Shown here: positions 47,335 through 57,387 of the stretch, in pieces
Layout of the letters: each line of letters starts with the position of its first letter
Numbering within the stretch: the stretch's first letter is position 1
Assembly: GCA_022842725.1 (NCBI GenBank)
Contig: JALHOZ010000016.1
Coordinates: forward strand, 1-64,000
DNA from: Saprospiraceae bacterium
Lineage (GTDB): Bacteria; Bacteroidota; Bacteroidia; Chitinophagales; Saprospiraceae
Length of the DNA stretch: 64,000 bases
Reading direction: 5' to 3'
Position numbers and translations under genes: made by a program
The notes under the pieces: generated by a model
Told to the model about the DNA's origin: nothing
The model's input: the letters and a program-made list of their open reading frames with translations, nothing else
Database searches by the model: none

Positions 47335-49131
47335 TCAGTTTTCACCAACAGCAACTGTGTGTTTGAATGATTTAATTTCTCCGTCGGGATGAAATAATTG
47401 TGTCGCAATGATATACCACCCTCTTTTGACAAATTGTAATTCGTCATCACTTCCATCCCATTTTAAACTGCCTTCATTGCCAATCAACAGATTTTCATAC
47501 AGTGTTTTTACAGGGAAACCGTCAATGTCAAAAATTTTGATTGTAGCTAAAAATCCGCTTTTGGCAACCTTGTAAGATATTAACAGAAAAGGATCTAACC
47601 CCAAGCTGTAAGGCGAAAATATTTTTTTATCCAAAAACACTTCCTCTGTATTACTCAAAGGAGGGGCTGCAAAATTTGAATTTTTATATCCCGGGGTGGC
47701 AAATCCATTAGCCTGTGAGGATGAATGCCATAAATCTGCCTGATTTGAAACTCCATCGGGAACTATTTTTTCAAGACTTACGCCCTTTGTATTATTTAAT
47801 AATGAAAAATGATGGTCTTCGATATAATCAAAAGAGTCAACTACAACCCTTGAACCGTTTATATTGCTGATGACCTGAATGTAAGCGTCACTTACATTAA
47901 ATGCAGGCAGATCGTTTTGTAAAAACAAGGCTTCTTCCGGTGTATTGTATGTCGATTTGAGAAAATCAGTGTTTTTGCTTACCGCAACATATTGACCGGG
48001 ATAAAGGATAAAAGAAGAAGAAATGATTTTTTCTTCTCCCCTTGACTCATTTCTGATAATTAGGTTTTGAAGGTCTAAAAACTTAGTCGAAATATTATAC
48101 AATTCAATAAAATCTTCTCCACCGACAAACGGATCCGTTAGGATTTCATTTAAAACAAGGTCTTTCTTATCCGGTACAACAGCTAATACCAGAGAAGTTG
48201 TGGTATTTAAAACATTACCTTCATTATCCTGCAGATCGGAAATCGCCAAAGTATAATTGATGCCTGATAGTATTTGAGAATCAAAAGTAAGCCGAACCAC
48301 ATTGTCTGAGGTACCAAAATTTATGGTAACGGGATTTCCGATACCATTATCCATTTGGTAAGTCAAAGGATTTAAGCCTGATACCTGTTCAAGACGTTCT
48401 GTAAACAACAATTCCACATTTCGGTCATCAAGAACTTTTGCAGAAACAAGCTGAGGAGGAATGGTGTCTTTAACCCATTTTTGAATCGAAATATCGTCGT
48501 AAAAAAAGTTTTTGGTTCGTGTCGATGTGTATTTGCATTGAATAGCGAAAAAAACATTGTGAGGCATTAACGCCAAATCAGTATCCATAAATTCTACATC
48601 CGGAGTCAATAAATTTTCACCATTATAATTAGTTTCCACATTCCAGATACCATCTTCTGTGATACTGATACGAAGTCTGGCCTGTGAGGGGTCTTTGCTG
48701 ATAGCTCCCATAGCACAGGAAGCCAGCAAGGTGGAAGAACCATCCTTCAATCTGAAAATTTTAATGTTGTCATTGGTGCCATTTTCACCCAAACGCAGGT
48801 AGTATCCATTGGCTTGGGTAATATCTGTCCGGTCAATACAAAAATAAATATTGGAGACATTATTATCACTCGGGTCAAAAGTTTGTTTGAAATAAAAATC
48901 AAACTGTAAGCTGTCTTTTGGCAATACATAAGCCGTTGAAATAAAAGATTCCCCGGCTGCTGATGCATTCAATTGCAGTTGAAAATCCGGATTTACGGTA
49001 AAATGATCGGTATTACCTGTCCATACAGGGTTGACCGAAATATTTCCATCGCTGAAGTTTTCTATAAGCTGTGCGTGAGAAATAAAACTCATCAGGCTAA
49101 AAAGTCCAAAAAAAATATAGCGAGAAATCAT
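47335..49131 (-). CDS. Lamin-tail domain secreted protein
   Basis: This 598-residue exported protein has a signal peptide (MISRYIFFGLFSLMSFISHAQ), an N-terminal beta-sandwich of jelly-roll type (about 25-215: FYFKQTFDPSDNNVSNIYFC), an SbsA-like Ig domain (about 220-320: PPQLVSAKVLDDRNVELLFTE), a lamin-tail domain (about 325-460: LVLNEILTDPFVGGEDFIELYN, YPGQYVAVSKN) and a C-terminal FlgD-like Ig fold (about 510-598: KIFDIDGFPVKTLYENLL, SLKWDGSD). It ends GEIKSFKHTVAVGEN without a clear T9SS type A domain, although the last fold may play that role. Operon with the EEP and ElaA genes. Confidence 0.85.
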   Translation of the reverse strand: MISRYIFFGLFSLMSFISHAQLIENFSDGNISVNPVWTGNTDHFTVNPDFQLQLNASAAGESFISTAYVLPKDSLQFDFYFKQTFDPSDNNVSNIYFCIDRTDITQANGYYLRLGENGTNDNIKIFRLKDGSSTLLASCAMGAISKDPSQARLRISITEDGIWNVETNYNGENLLTPDVEFMDTDLALMPHNVFFAIQCKYTSTRTKNFFYDDISIQKWVKDTIPPQLVSAKVLDDRNVELLFTERLEQVSGLNPLTYQMDNGIGNPVTINFGTSDNVVRLTFDSQILSGINYTLAISDLQDNEGNVLNTTTSLVLAVVPDKKDLVLNEILTDPFVGGEDFIELYNISTKFLDLQNLIIRNESRGEEKIISSSFILYPGQYVAVSKNTDFLKSTYNTPEEALFLQNDLPAFNVSDAYIQVISNINGSRVVVDSFDYIEDHHFSLLNNTKGVSLEKIVPDGVSNQADLWHSSSQANGFATPGYKNSNFAAPPLSNTEEVFLDKKIFSPYSLGLDPFLLISYKVAKSGFLATIKIFDIDGFPVKTLYENLLIGNEGSLKWDGSDDELQFVKRGWYIIATQLFHPDGEIKSFKHTVAVGEN

Positions 49132-49313
49132 GTTTTTATTTTTAGTTTTAACGTAAAGTATATATTTGTGCCTTCTTTTAAAAATGGTATAAAAAACATC
49201 TTTACGAGAAGCAAAAGTAATAAAAATATCCTTCCGTCGTTTGAATTTTATAAGTAACTATCTTCAATAGCGGAAGTTTGTTCCATACCATTAAAAAATA
49301 GTAAATGTAGCAT

Positions 49314-50312
49314 ATGAAACTAGCCATAGTTGGTGTGACCGGATTGGTTGGAAGTGTTTTATTAGAGGTTTTGGAAGAAATGGACCTTCCTATTACTCAA
49401 TTTTATCCTGTTGCATCTGAAAAATCAGTTGGAAAAGAAATTGTGTTTAAAGGCCAAAAACACACTATTATCTCCATGTCTGAAGCTGTGGAGATTGCTC
49501 CGGATGTTGCAATTTTTTCAGCAGGTGGTAACACTTCTTTAGAGTGGGCACCAAAATTTGCTGCCAAAGGAACAGTAGTGGTGGACAATTCATCTGCCTG
49601 GAGAATGGATCCGGACAAAAAATTGATCGTTCCTGAAATCAATGCAGGACAATTGACAACGTCTGACAAAATCATTGCTAACCCAAACTGTTCCACCATT
49701 CAGATGGTCATGGCACTTGCTCCGCTACATGCTGCATATAAAATCAAAAGATTGGTGATTTCTACGTACCAATCATTCACGGGAACGGGAGTAAAAGCCG
49801 TCAATCAATATAACAAGGAAAAAAATAAAGAAAATATATCATCGGATGAAATGGCATATAAATATCCGATTTTTGGCAATTGTATTCCTCAGTGTGATTC
49901 ATTTTTGGAAAATGATTATACCAAAGAAGAAATGAAACTGGTTCATGAAACCCGAAAAATATTATCCGACAACAGTATTAAAATAACCGCTACAGCTGTT
50001 AGGGTACCTGTGGACGGCGGACATTCGGAGTCCGTAAATGTTGAGTTTGAAAAAAAATTTGACATTAAAGATATCAAAACCATACTTTCTGAAACAAATG
50101 GTATAGTTTTGGTAGATAATCCTGCGGAACAAAGTTATCCCATGCCTCTTTTTGCAAAAAACAGAAATGAAGTTTTTGTCGGAAGGGTTCGTATGGATGA
50201 TTCTGTAGAAAATGGTTTAAATATGTGGATCGTCGCCGACAATCTGAGAAAAGGCGCGGCCACAAATGCCGTACAAATAGTTCAATACCTGATAGAGCAC
50301 AAATTGATTTAG
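49314..50312 (+). CDS. asd: Aspartate-semialdehyde dehydrogenase
   Basis: This 332-residue cytosolic enzyme reduces aspartyl phosphate to aspartate semialdehyde, the branch point to lysine/diaminopimelate, threonine and methionine. Seen: LAIVGVTGLVGSVLLEVLEE (NADP-binding), SAGGNTS near residue 65, VDNSSAWRMDP, catalytic Cys126 in NPNCSTIQMV, and RVPVDGGHSESVNVEF with the active-site His. Length is typical. It lies 46 nt before the coiled-coil gene and may be co-transcribed. Confidence 0.97.
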   Translation: MKLAIVGVTGLVGSVLLEVLEEMDLPITQFYPVASEKSVGKEIVFKGQKHTIISMSEAVEIAPDVAIFSAGGNTSLEWAPKFAAKGTVVVDNSSAWRMDPDKKLIVPEINAGQLTTSDKIIANPNCSTIQMVMALAPLHAAYKIKRLVISTYQSFTGTGVKAVNQYNKEKNKENISSDEMAYKYPIFGNCIPQCDSFLENDYTKEEMKLVHETRKILSDNSIKITATAVRVPVDGGHSESVNVEFEKKFDIKDIKTILSETNGIVLVDNPAEQSYPMPLFAKNRNEVFVGRVRMDDSVENGLNMWIVADNLRKGAATNAVQIVQYLIEHKLI

Positions 50313-50358
50313 TTACAATCGTATTATTTGATTACACATTTGCAAAATTAATAGGAAC

Positions 50359-51720
50359 ATGAGACGCAAGTTAGTACTTTGGGGAACCAATGAGAAGGAT
50401 GAAAAAATGTTGGTTGCACTGGAACTTTTGGAAAATGAAAATGTAGTTTACATTTTTACATTTCCTGAAAAAATAGCGACAGAAGATTTTTACAAAAAGA
50501 TGTCTGAAAACTGGAAAAACGACCAGGAAGTCGAGTTTCCTGATGGTTTTCAAAAAATTGAAAGAAAATTGTCCGTGTCTGACAGTCTTCTCCCTGATGA
50601 AATCAGAGTTGAAAGACCGGATCTGATCACCAGAGCACAGGCAGAATGGCATTTTGTAGTACTTTCATCTAAATTATACGGTTTGTACAAATCCGAAATT
50701 GAAGACTTCAAAGACAAAATCGAAAGTCTCTCGGAATATGACAACAAAATCTGGGAAGAACTCAAAAATTTCTGGTCAAAAGTTCAAAATCAGGTGAATG
50801 ACAGAAATCTTTTCAGAGAACACGCCGCTTCACTGAGAGAAAGAACGAATGGTCTTTTTGACAAATTAAAAAGTCTGAAAAAAGTTCTTGAGTCAGAATA
50901 TGAAACCCGATCCAAATCAGCTCTTGAAACTTTTTCAAAAGAATTGAATGATATAGAACAAAAAGTTGAACATGGTTTAGGTCTCAATCCATTATTTGAA
51001 GATCTTAAAAAGTTGCAGCAGAAAATTAAAAATATCCAGTTTACCAAAGATGACCGCAATGAAATGTGGGACAAAATTGATGCTGCCTTCAAAAAAATTA
51101 AAGAAAAAAGAGGAAGTCAAAACGAAGCTCACGCTCAACACACTGCCTCAAGAATTCAAAATCGATATGATGGTTTGGTAGGAGCTGTCCAAAAAATGCA
51201 AAAATCTATCCAAATCGACCAAAGAGAATTGGATTTTCAGAATAAAAAAGTTGAAGATAGTGATGGCCAACTCGAATCTCAATTAAGAAAGGCAAAAATC
51301 CGGATGATTGAGGAAAGAATTTCTTCCAAGCAGGAAAAACTCGATGATATGCTTAAAACAAAAGTAGATCTGGAGAGCAAACTGGAGAAAGAAAAAAAGA
51401 AATTGGCCAAACTTGAAAAACAAGAAAAAATAGAGGAAGCCAAAGAAATTGTCAAACAAAAAATAGCAGACAACATCAGTGAGACACAAAAAGAAATGGA
51501 TAAAATTTCAGACAAACTCACTATGGCTGCAGAAAATATCAAAAGTCAAAAAAAGCCGAAGTCCAAAGCAAAAGCTATGATTGACCAAATATCTGAATCT
51601 GCCGAAAGTCTGGTAGAAGATGTAGTTGATTCTGTTAAAGCTGTCATAGAAGTAGCTGAAGATAAAATCGAAGACCTCGTAGATAAAGTTGAAGATATTT
51701 TTGATAAAGAAGAGGAATAA
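50359..51720 (+). CDS. Coiled-coil protein with DUF349-like region
   Basis: This 453-residue cytosolic protein begins with a folded domain (about 1-85: RKLVLWGTNEKDEKMLVALELL, VVYIFTFPEKIATEDFY), followed by a mostly helical, charged body. A central segment NPLFEDLKKLQQKIKNIQFTKDDRNEMWDKIDAAFKKIKEKRG resembles DUF349 helical modules. Residues about 280-400 form a long coiled coil (KLDDMLKTKVDLESKLEKEKK, KLAKLEKQEKIEEAKEIVKQ), and the last 40 residues are an acidic repeat of the type VDKVEDIF with EEE at the end. It follows asd by 46 nt and ends at a bidirectional terminator. Function unknown. Confidence 0.72.
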   Translation: MRRKLVLWGTNEKDEKMLVALELLENENVVYIFTFPEKIATEDFYKKMSENWKNDQEVEFPDGFQKIERKLSVSDSLLPDEIRVERPDLITRAQAEWHFVVLSSKLYGLYKSEIEDFKDKIESLSEYDNKIWEELKNFWSKVQNQVNDRNLFREHAASLRERTNGLFDKLKSLKKVLESEYETRSKSALETFSKELNDIEQKVEHGLGLNPLFEDLKKLQQKIKNIQFTKDDRNEMWDKIDAAFKKIKEKRGSQNEAHAQHTASRIQNRYDGLVGAVQKMQKSIQIDQRELDFQNKKVEDSDGQLESQLRKAKIRMIEERISSKQEKLDDMLKTKVDLESKLEKEKKKLAKLEKQEKIEEAKEIVKQKIADNISETQKEMDKISDKLTMAAENIKSQKKPKSKAKAMIDQISESAESLVEDVVDSVKAVIEVAEDKIEDLVDKVEDIFDKEEE

Positions 51721-51753
51721 TAAACGTTTTCCTTTTCATCAAATCTGATAAAA

Positions 51754-51791
51754 ATGAGCTTCTTTTACGACAAAGGAAGCTCATTTTTTTT
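51754..51791. terminator. Bidirectional terminator between coiled-coil gene and oxyR
   Basis: Perfect 9-bp arms ATGAGCTTC (51754-51762) and GAAGCTCAT (51776-51784) flanked by AAA on the left and an eight-T run on the right. The right arm and T run are part of the oxyR 3' coding end, so this terminator overlaps a gene. Confidence 0.82.
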
Positions 51792-52691
51792 ACATGACGG
51801 GGGAAGAACATGTATTATCTCATCCTTTAAAGCTTCCAAAAATCTGTTTTTTACAAAATATTTATGGGTAACGATACCTATTTCTCTCTCCGGAGCCGGT
51901 TGTTCAAAAAAATAGATATGATGCATCTCTTTGTCTGATAAAAAATCAATACCCAAATAAGGAAGAATCGTGATTCCCTTATTGACTTCAACAAGTCTTT
52001 TTAAGGTTTCAATGCTTCCCGCAGAAAAATTAAGCGGGTGATTTTTTTTCTCTTTTTCCTTGAGCTCACACAGGTTTATAACTTGTTGTCTCAAACAATG
52101 TCCTTCCTCCAACAACCATAAATTGTCTGTGTCAATCTCATTTGCTAATATAAATTTTTTTTGCTCATATCGCTTATTGTCCGGTGCATAAACAACAAAC
52201 TCTTCTTTAAAAACCGGGTGTTCTACGATATCCGGATGTAATACCGGTATGGCAAGAATCCCGGCATCAAGTTCGCGGTTTATCAACTTTTGGATAATAA
52301 TATCTGTCGTCATTTCAAAAACCTGTAAGGTGATTTCCGGATATTTTTTCAAAAAAGATTCTATAAACAACGGCAATAAATAAGGGGCCAGCGTCGGTAT
52401 AATACCTAAAGAGTAGTTTCCAAAAAGATGTTGGGTCTCTTCAACTATCAGGGAATCAAGTTTTTTGACTTCGTGTAAAATAATTTTGGCTTGTCGGATT
52501 ACTTTGCAACCTATTTCCGTAGCTGTGACTGGCTGTTTTGTCCGGTCAAACAATACAACCCCGAGCTCTTCTTCCAGTTTTTTAACCATAATACTTAAGG
52601 TGGATTGTGTGACAAAACACTTTTCCGCAGCCAAAACAAATCCTTTGTAGACATCCAAAGCTATGATGTATTCTAATTGTTGTAAATTCAT
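51765..52691 (-). CDS. oxyR: LysR-family peroxide regulator OxyR
   Basis: This 308-residue regulator activates peroxide-defence genes when oxidised. Seen: an N-terminal LysR HTH (NLQQLEYIIALDVYKGFVLAA, CFVTQSTLSIMVKKLEEELG) and a substrate-binding-like effector domain. Redox cysteines fall at residues 199 and 208 in EEGHCLRQQVINLC, the same numbers as in E. coli OxyR, which makes a true peroxide sensor very likely. The start ATG at 52691 is followed directly by the conserved NLQQLEYI. Possible targets nearby are bcp, the glutathione peroxidase and the OsmC/thioredoxin cluster (inference). Its end overlaps a bidirectional terminator. Confidence 0.95.
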   Translation of the reverse strand: MNLQQLEYIIALDVYKGFVLAAEKCFVTQSTLSIMVKKLEEELGVVLFDRTKQPVTATEIGCKVIRQAKIILHEVKKLDSLIVEETQHLFGNYSLGIIPTLAPYLLPLFIESFLKKYPEITLQVFEMTTDIIIQKLINRELDAGILAIPVLHPDIVEHPVFKEEFVVYAPDNKRYEQKKFILANEIDTDNLWLLEEGHCLRQQVINLCELKEKEKKNHPLNFSAGSIETLKRLVEVNKGITILPYLGIDFLSDKEMHHIYFFEQPAPEREIGIVTHKYFVKNRFLEALKDEIIHVLPPSCKKNELPLS

Positions 52692-52951
52692 ATAGATAAA
52701 ATCAATGAATTAGTATTTTTGTTTTGAATGATAAATATTTTTACATTACCTTGTATGACCATCAAAAGTTTCAAAAAATCTCCCGGATGATATTTTTGTG
52801 AAATACGCCATTAACCCAAGTTTAATTTGCCTCCCAGTCAACAATCATGCTACTTTTTGTATTTATATAACAAACAAAACCAGAAGACCGTTTTATTATT
52901 TGTATGTAAACGTTTTTACAAATACGGTCTGAGAACAATAACATTATTTTT

Positions 52952-53590
52952 ATGTACATCAAGTCATTTACCTTTAACGATTTTTACGAAAATACCTACC
53001 TTCTGTACGACAACAGTAAGGAATGCGCCATTATAGATCCGGGTTGTATGACGATGGCTGAACAAAAAGAACTTGCCGGTTTTATAGAAGATCATCAATT
53101 AAAACCTGTTTTGTTGATCAATACTCATTGCCATATTGACCATATTTTAGGGAACCTGTATATTTCTAAAAAGTACAATCTGCCATTGGGATCACATCGC
53201 GGCGAACAGGTTGTTCTGGATTCAGGTCTTCCGGTCTCAGCTATGTATGGGATTCCATATGATAAATCACCGGATATCACGGTTTTTTATGAAGAAAACG
53301 ATATCTTTTCTTTTGGAAATACAAAGCTGAAGGTCTTGTTTACTCCCGGACATTCGCCAGCCAGTATATGTTTATATGACGAAGAAAGTAAAAAATTAAT
53401 AGCCGGAGATGTCTTATTTGAAGGTAGTATCGGGCGTACCGACCTGCCGGGAGGCAATTATGATACCCTGATTGAAAGTATCAAAACCCGGATTTTTGTC
53501 CTTCCGGACGACACTAAAGTATTTCCCGGGCATGGACCTTCAACTACAGTCGGACATGAAAAAAGAACCAATCCCTTTTTTAAAGACTAA
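52952..53590 (+). CDS. MBL-fold hydrolase (GloB/hydroxyacylglutathione hydrolase-like)
   Basis: This 212-residue metallo-beta-lactamase-fold enzyme has the metal site [12 protein letters not shown], a His in [11 protein letters not shown], the Asp in [17 protein letters not shown], and the last His in [14 protein letters not shown]. The arrangement is that of GloB-type or persulfide-dioxygenase-like short MBL hydrolases. Substrate is not known; many homologues are annotated as hydroxyacylglutathione hydrolase. Its stop overlaps the prfC stop by 4 nt in convergent orientation. Upstream 260 nt hold no other gene. Confidence 0.9.
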   Translation: MYIKSFTFNDFYENTYLLYDNSKECAIIDPGCMTMAEQKELAGFIEDHQLKPVLLINTHCHIDHILGNLYISKKYNLPLGSHRGEQVVLDSGLPVSAMYGIPYDKSPDITVFYEENDIFSFGNTKLKVLFTPGHSPASICLYDEESKKLIAGDVLFEGSIGRTDLPGGNYDTLIESIKTRIFVLPDDTKVFPGHGPSTTVGHEKRTNPFFKD

Positions 53591-55167
53591 ATTTCACTGG
53601 TGAAGTGAAATTCAACATCAGGATGATTCTCTTGAGCCATTTTCATGGTCCATGCAGATTCAGCTAAAAACACCAGTTTGCCGTCCGTATCTTTTGCCAG
53701 GTCTTTTTTTCTACGTGAAATAAACTCTTTCAAAGCAAGGGGATCTTTGCAAGTAACCCAACAAGCTTTGTAGAGATTGACAGGTTCGTAATTGCAGGAG
53801 GCGCCATACTCATTTTTGAGTCGGTGTTGTATAACCTCAAATTGTAATGCGCCTACAGTACCTATAATTTTCCTGCCATTATCTTCTTTAGTAAATAATT
53901 GAGCAACCCCTTCATCCATAAGCTGGTCCAATCCTTTGGCAAGCTGTTTGGTTTTCATCGGATCCGTGTTGTTTACAAACCTGAATTGTTCTGGTGAAAA
54001 ACTTGGAATACCTTTGAAATGAAGAATTTCTCCTTCTGTTAATGTGTCACCTATCTTAAAATTTCCTGAGTCATACAGACCTACAATATCTCCGGGGTAA
54101 GCCTCGTCAATTACCGATTTTTTGGATGCCATAAATGCTGTCGGATTGGGAAATTTCATGTTTTTACCTTGACGTACATGAAAATAGTTGGTATTTCTTT
54201 CAAAAACACCGGAACAAATTCTTAAAAATGCGATTCTGTCTCTGTGTTTCGGATCCATATTGGCATGTATTTTAAATACAAATCCCGTAAATTTTTCTTC
54301 TTCCGGTAGAATTTCCCGTTCTTCGGTCTCACGTGGCAACGGATTTGGCGCAATATCAATAAAACAATCCAACAATTCCCTGACACCAAAATTATTCACT
54401 GCACTACCAAAAAACACGGGACATATATCGCCGTTGAGATAATTTTGTCTTTCAAATTCAGGATAAACAGACGTTATAGTTTCAACTTCTTCCCTCAATT
54501 CTGCAGCTTCCCTTTCGCCGATTCTTGCATCGAGAAGTTTATCATCCAGGTTTTCAATTTTAACGATTCCTTCTTCTTCCTGTTTCCCGTGCGGATTAAA
54601 TAAAATCAGATTTTTTTCATAAAGACTATACACGCCCTTAAATCTTTGGCCCATACCTACCGGCCAGCTGAGAGGAGTAACTTTAAGTTTTAATTTACCT
54701 TCAACTTCGTCCAATAAATCAAAAGCATCTTTACCTTCGCGGTCCAATTTGTTGATAAAAACAATGATCGGCGTATTTCGCATCCTACAGACCTCAACGA
54801 GTTTTTCCGTTTGTTCTTCGACACCTTTGGCTACGTCAATGACCACTATTACACTATCCACTGCTGTCAAAGTCCTGTACGTATCTTCTGCAAAATCTTT
54901 ATGGCCGGGAGTATCCAAAATATTTACCTGTTTGTCTCGGTACTCAAATGCCATAACAGATGTTGCCACCGAAATACCTCTTTGTTTTTCGATTTCCATA
55001 AAATCTGAAGTTGCATGTTTTTTGATTTTATTAGATTTTACAGCCCCTGCTTCCTGAATAGCTCCTCCAAAAAGAAGTAATTTTTCAGTGAGGGTGGTTT
55101 TACCTGCATCCGGGTGAGAAACAATACCAAAGGTTTTTCTTTTGGCCAATTCGGCTATTCTGTCCAT
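53587..55167 (-). CDS. prfC: Peptide chain release factor 3
   Basis: This 526-residue GTPase recycles RF1/RF2 from the ribosome after termination. Seen: [16 protein letters not shown] (G1), the switch region with [24 protein letters not shown] (G3), NKLDREGKD (G4), then beta-barrel and C-terminal domains with GAVQFEV-like [17 protein letters not shown]. Length at the chosen start (55167, [14 protein letters not shown]) equals the usual 527-529, and a -7 box at 55187-55194 lies inside the longer frame that opens at 55269. Converges with the MBL gene, overlapping it by 4 nt. Confidence 0.96.
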   Translation of the reverse strand: MDRIAELAKRKTFGIVSHPDAGKTTLTEKLLLFGGAIQEAGAVKSNKIKKHATSDFMEIEKQRGISVATSVMAFEYRDKQVNILDTPGHKDFAEDTYRTLTAVDSVIVVIDVAKGVEEQTEKLVEVCRMRNTPIIVFINKLDREGKDAFDLLDEVEGKLKLKVTPLSWPVGMGQRFKGVYSLYEKNLILFNPHGKQEEEGIVKIENLDDKLLDARIGEREAAELREEVETITSVYPEFERQNYLNGDICPVFFGSAVNNFGVRELLDCFIDIAPNPLPRETEEREILPEEEKFTGFVFKIHANMDPKHRDRIAFLRICSGVFERNTNYFHVRQGKNMKFPNPTAFMASKKSVIDEAYPGDIVGLYDSGNFKIGDTLTEGEILHFKGIPSFSPEQFRFVNNTDPMKTKQLAKGLDQLMDEGVAQLFTKEDNGRKIIGTVGALQFEVIQHRLKNEYGASCNYEPVNLYKACWVTCKDPLALKEFISRRKKDLAKDTDGKLVFLAESAWTMKMAQENHPDVEFHFTSEI

Positions 55168-55186
55168 ACTTTTTGAAATAAGGCCG

Positions 55187-55194
55187 CAAAAATA
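55187..55194 (-). promoter_or_regulatory. Promoter -7 box of prfC
   Basis: TATTTTTG on the minus strand, 19 nt before the ATG at 55167, fits the -7 consensus and supports the shorter start. No clear TTTG at -33. Confidence 0.5.
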
Positions 55195-55439
55195 AGGAAA
55201 AGGAAGGTGAAACCGACCATTGCTTCTACTTTTTGTTGTATACAGACATATTCCCTGACGAATAACCAATAAAAAGTCAAAAAAAACGATTTACGTTTTG
55301 TCTCTTAAACGACTAGAAGTAAACAAATCAAAATACAATTCATCATATCCTGTCAAAATTTCCTCTCCTTTGTGTCAAATTGTCGCAATTTTCCCTTTGG
55401 CATAGGCTTTGTCACTAACTGTGTACAAAAAATAATACC

Positions 55440-57308
55440 ATGACAAAAGGCAATATATCCGTACAGGCGGAAAACATTTTTCCCATTATCAAAAAGTTTT
55501 TATACTCAGATCATGAAATATTTCTGAGAGAATTGGTTTCCAATGCAGTAGATGCAACCACTAAGGTCAAAACCCTGGCGGCAAGAGGAGAGGTCAAAGG
55601 AGATCTTGGCGATACCCGAATAGAGGTACTCATTAATGAAGAAAATAAAACCCTGCACATCATCGACAAAGGTATCGGTATGTCGCAACATGAAGTCGAA
55701 AAATACCTCAATCAGGTCGCCTTTTCATCTGCCGAAGAGTTTCTGCAAAATTACAAGGATGACGCAACGATTATTGGTCACTTTGGTCTGGGATTTTATT
55801 CTGCATTTATGGTTGCTGACAAAGTGGAAGTAATCACCAAATCTTTCAGAGAAGATGAAGCAGCCGTTAAATGGATGTGTGAAGGAAATCCGGAATATTA
55901 TATCGAACCACACGATAAAACGGATCGGGGTACTGAAGTCATCCTCTATATCAATGAGGAAAATAAAGATTACCTGACCAAATGGAGAATCGAAGAGCTC
56001 CTCAACAAATATTGTAAATTTTTGCCTATAGAAATCAAGTTCGGGACCAAAACCGAAACTTCATTTGAAGGTGAAGGGGATGACAAACAGGAAATAAAAA
56101 CGGAAATTGACAATATCGTCAATAATCCGAGACCAGCGTGGAAAATGAAACCCGCAGACCTGACGGATGAAGATTACAAGTCATTTTATAACGAATTATA
56201 CCCTTTCGCTCAGCCTCCTCTTTTTTGGATACATCTCAATATCGATTATCCTTTTAACCTGACAGGTATTTTGTATTTTCCTAAACTGAACAACAACCTG
56301 GAAGTTCAGAAAAACAAAATCCAACTATATTCCAATCAGGTTTTTGTTACTGATGATGTCAAAGAAATTGTTCCGGAATTTCTCACCCTGCTTCATGGTG
56401 TTATAGACTCACCGGACATTCCGCTCAACGTATCCAGAAGTTATCTTCAGGCAGATCATAATGTCAAAAAGATCAATACCTACATCACCAAAAAAGTAGC
56501 TGAAAAACTTCAGTCTCTTTTCGAACAAGACAGAAAAGCTTTCGAAGATAAATGGAAAGAAATCAGCGTTTTTGTCAAATATGGTATGATTTCTGACGAA
56601 AAATTTAACGAAAAAGCCACGGATTTTGCTTTTTTGAAAAATATCGATGGAGAACATTATACCATAAAAGAATATAAAGACAAAATAAAAGATACACAAA
56701 CAGACAAACACAATAAAATCATTTGTTTGTACACCAATGATGTAAAAGGGCATCACAGCTACATCAAGTCCGCCAAAGAATATGGTTACGACATCCTGGA
56801 ATTTGATACCATCATTGACAACCACTTTATGCAACACATCGAGTACAAAGGAATGGAAATGACTTTTGTACGGGTAGACTCTGATACACCTGATAATCTC
56901 GTTCAAAAAGATGAGAAAAAAGAAAGTGTATTAAGCGAAAAAGAACAGGATAAAGTAAAAACCATTTTTTCTGAAGCGTTAAAGAATCTCAACGGTGGTC
57001 AGATTGAGTTAAAGCCTTTATCACCAAATGACCATCCTGTGATGATAACCAAACCTGAGTTTATGCGCAGGATGAAAGAAATGCAGGCTTTACAGGGAAT
57101 GGACATGAATATGTTTCCCGATGCACACAATGTGGTCATCAATACAAACCACAGCCTGGTTGCTGACAAATTGCTCAAAATGAAAAGTGAAGAAAAAAAG
57201 GCAGATTTTGCCAATTATCTTCATAATCTCGCTCTTCTCAATCAAAATATGTTGAAAGGAGAAGAACTTTCGGCCTTTATCGAAAAGAGTCTTGAGTTTA
57301 TCAAATAA
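55440..57308 (+). CDS. htpG: Molecular chaperone HtpG (Hsp90)
   Basis: This 622-residue Hsp90 homologue uses ATP to remodel client proteins in the cytosol. Seen: the GHKL ATPase domain with LRELVSNAVDA, DKGIGMSQHEV, GHFGLGFYSAFMVADKV and DRGTEVILYI; the middle domain with ILYFPK, YSNQVFVTDD, PEFLTLLHGVIDSPDIPLNVSRSYLQAD (catalytic-loop Arg); and a C-terminal dimerisation domain ending KSLEFIK. It contains the short-linker form typical of bacterial HtpG. No clear sigma-32-like or CIRCE element is seen upstream. A strong terminator follows. Confidence 0.97.
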   Translation: MTKGNISVQAENIFPIIKKFLYSDHEIFLRELVSNAVDATTKVKTLAARGEVKGDLGDTRIEVLINEENKTLHIIDKGIGMSQHEVEKYLNQVAFSSAEEFLQNYKDDATIIGHFGLGFYSAFMVADKVEVITKSFREDEAAVKWMCEGNPEYYIEPHDKTDRGTEVILYINEENKDYLTKWRIEELLNKYCKFLPIEIKFGTKTETSFEGEGDDKQEIKTEIDNIVNNPRPAWKMKPADLTDEDYKSFYNELYPFAQPPLFWIHLNIDYPFNLTGILYFPKLNNNLEVQKNKIQLYSNQVFVTDDVKEIVPEFLTLLHGVIDSPDIPLNVSRSYLQADHNVKKINTYITKKVAEKLQSLFEQDRKAFEDKWKEISVFVKYGMISDEKFNEKATDFAFLKNIDGEHYTIKEYKDKIKDTQTDKHNKIICLYTNDVKGHHSYIKSAKEYGYDILEFDTIIDNHFMQHIEYKGMEMTFVRVDSDTPDNLVQKDEKKESVLSEKEQDKVKTIFSEALKNLNGGQIELKPLSPNDHPVMITKPEFMRRMKEMQALQGMDMNMFPDAHNVVINTNHSLVADKLLKMKSEEKKADFANYLHNLALLNQNMLKGEELSAFIEKSLEFIK

Positions 57309-57326
57309 ATATAAAAGTCACAGAAT

Positions 57327-57366
57327 AAAAAAAGCCCTGACAATTGGAATTGTCAGGGCTTTTTTA
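57327..57366. terminator. Bidirectional terminator between htpG and yqeY
   Basis: Perfect 13-bp arms AGCCCTGACAATT (57333-57345) and AATTGTCAGGGCT (57348-57360), with A run before and T run after, so it can terminate both htpG and the minus-strand yqeY transcript. Confidence 0.93.
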
Positions 57367-57387
57367 TTTTAAAAGGCGATTGTCTTT

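Noticed and set aside
55270-55439. CIRCE or heat-shock element upstream of htpG
   Set aside because: I could not find the 9-bp inverted repeat TTAGCACTC or a clear heat-shock sigma signature.
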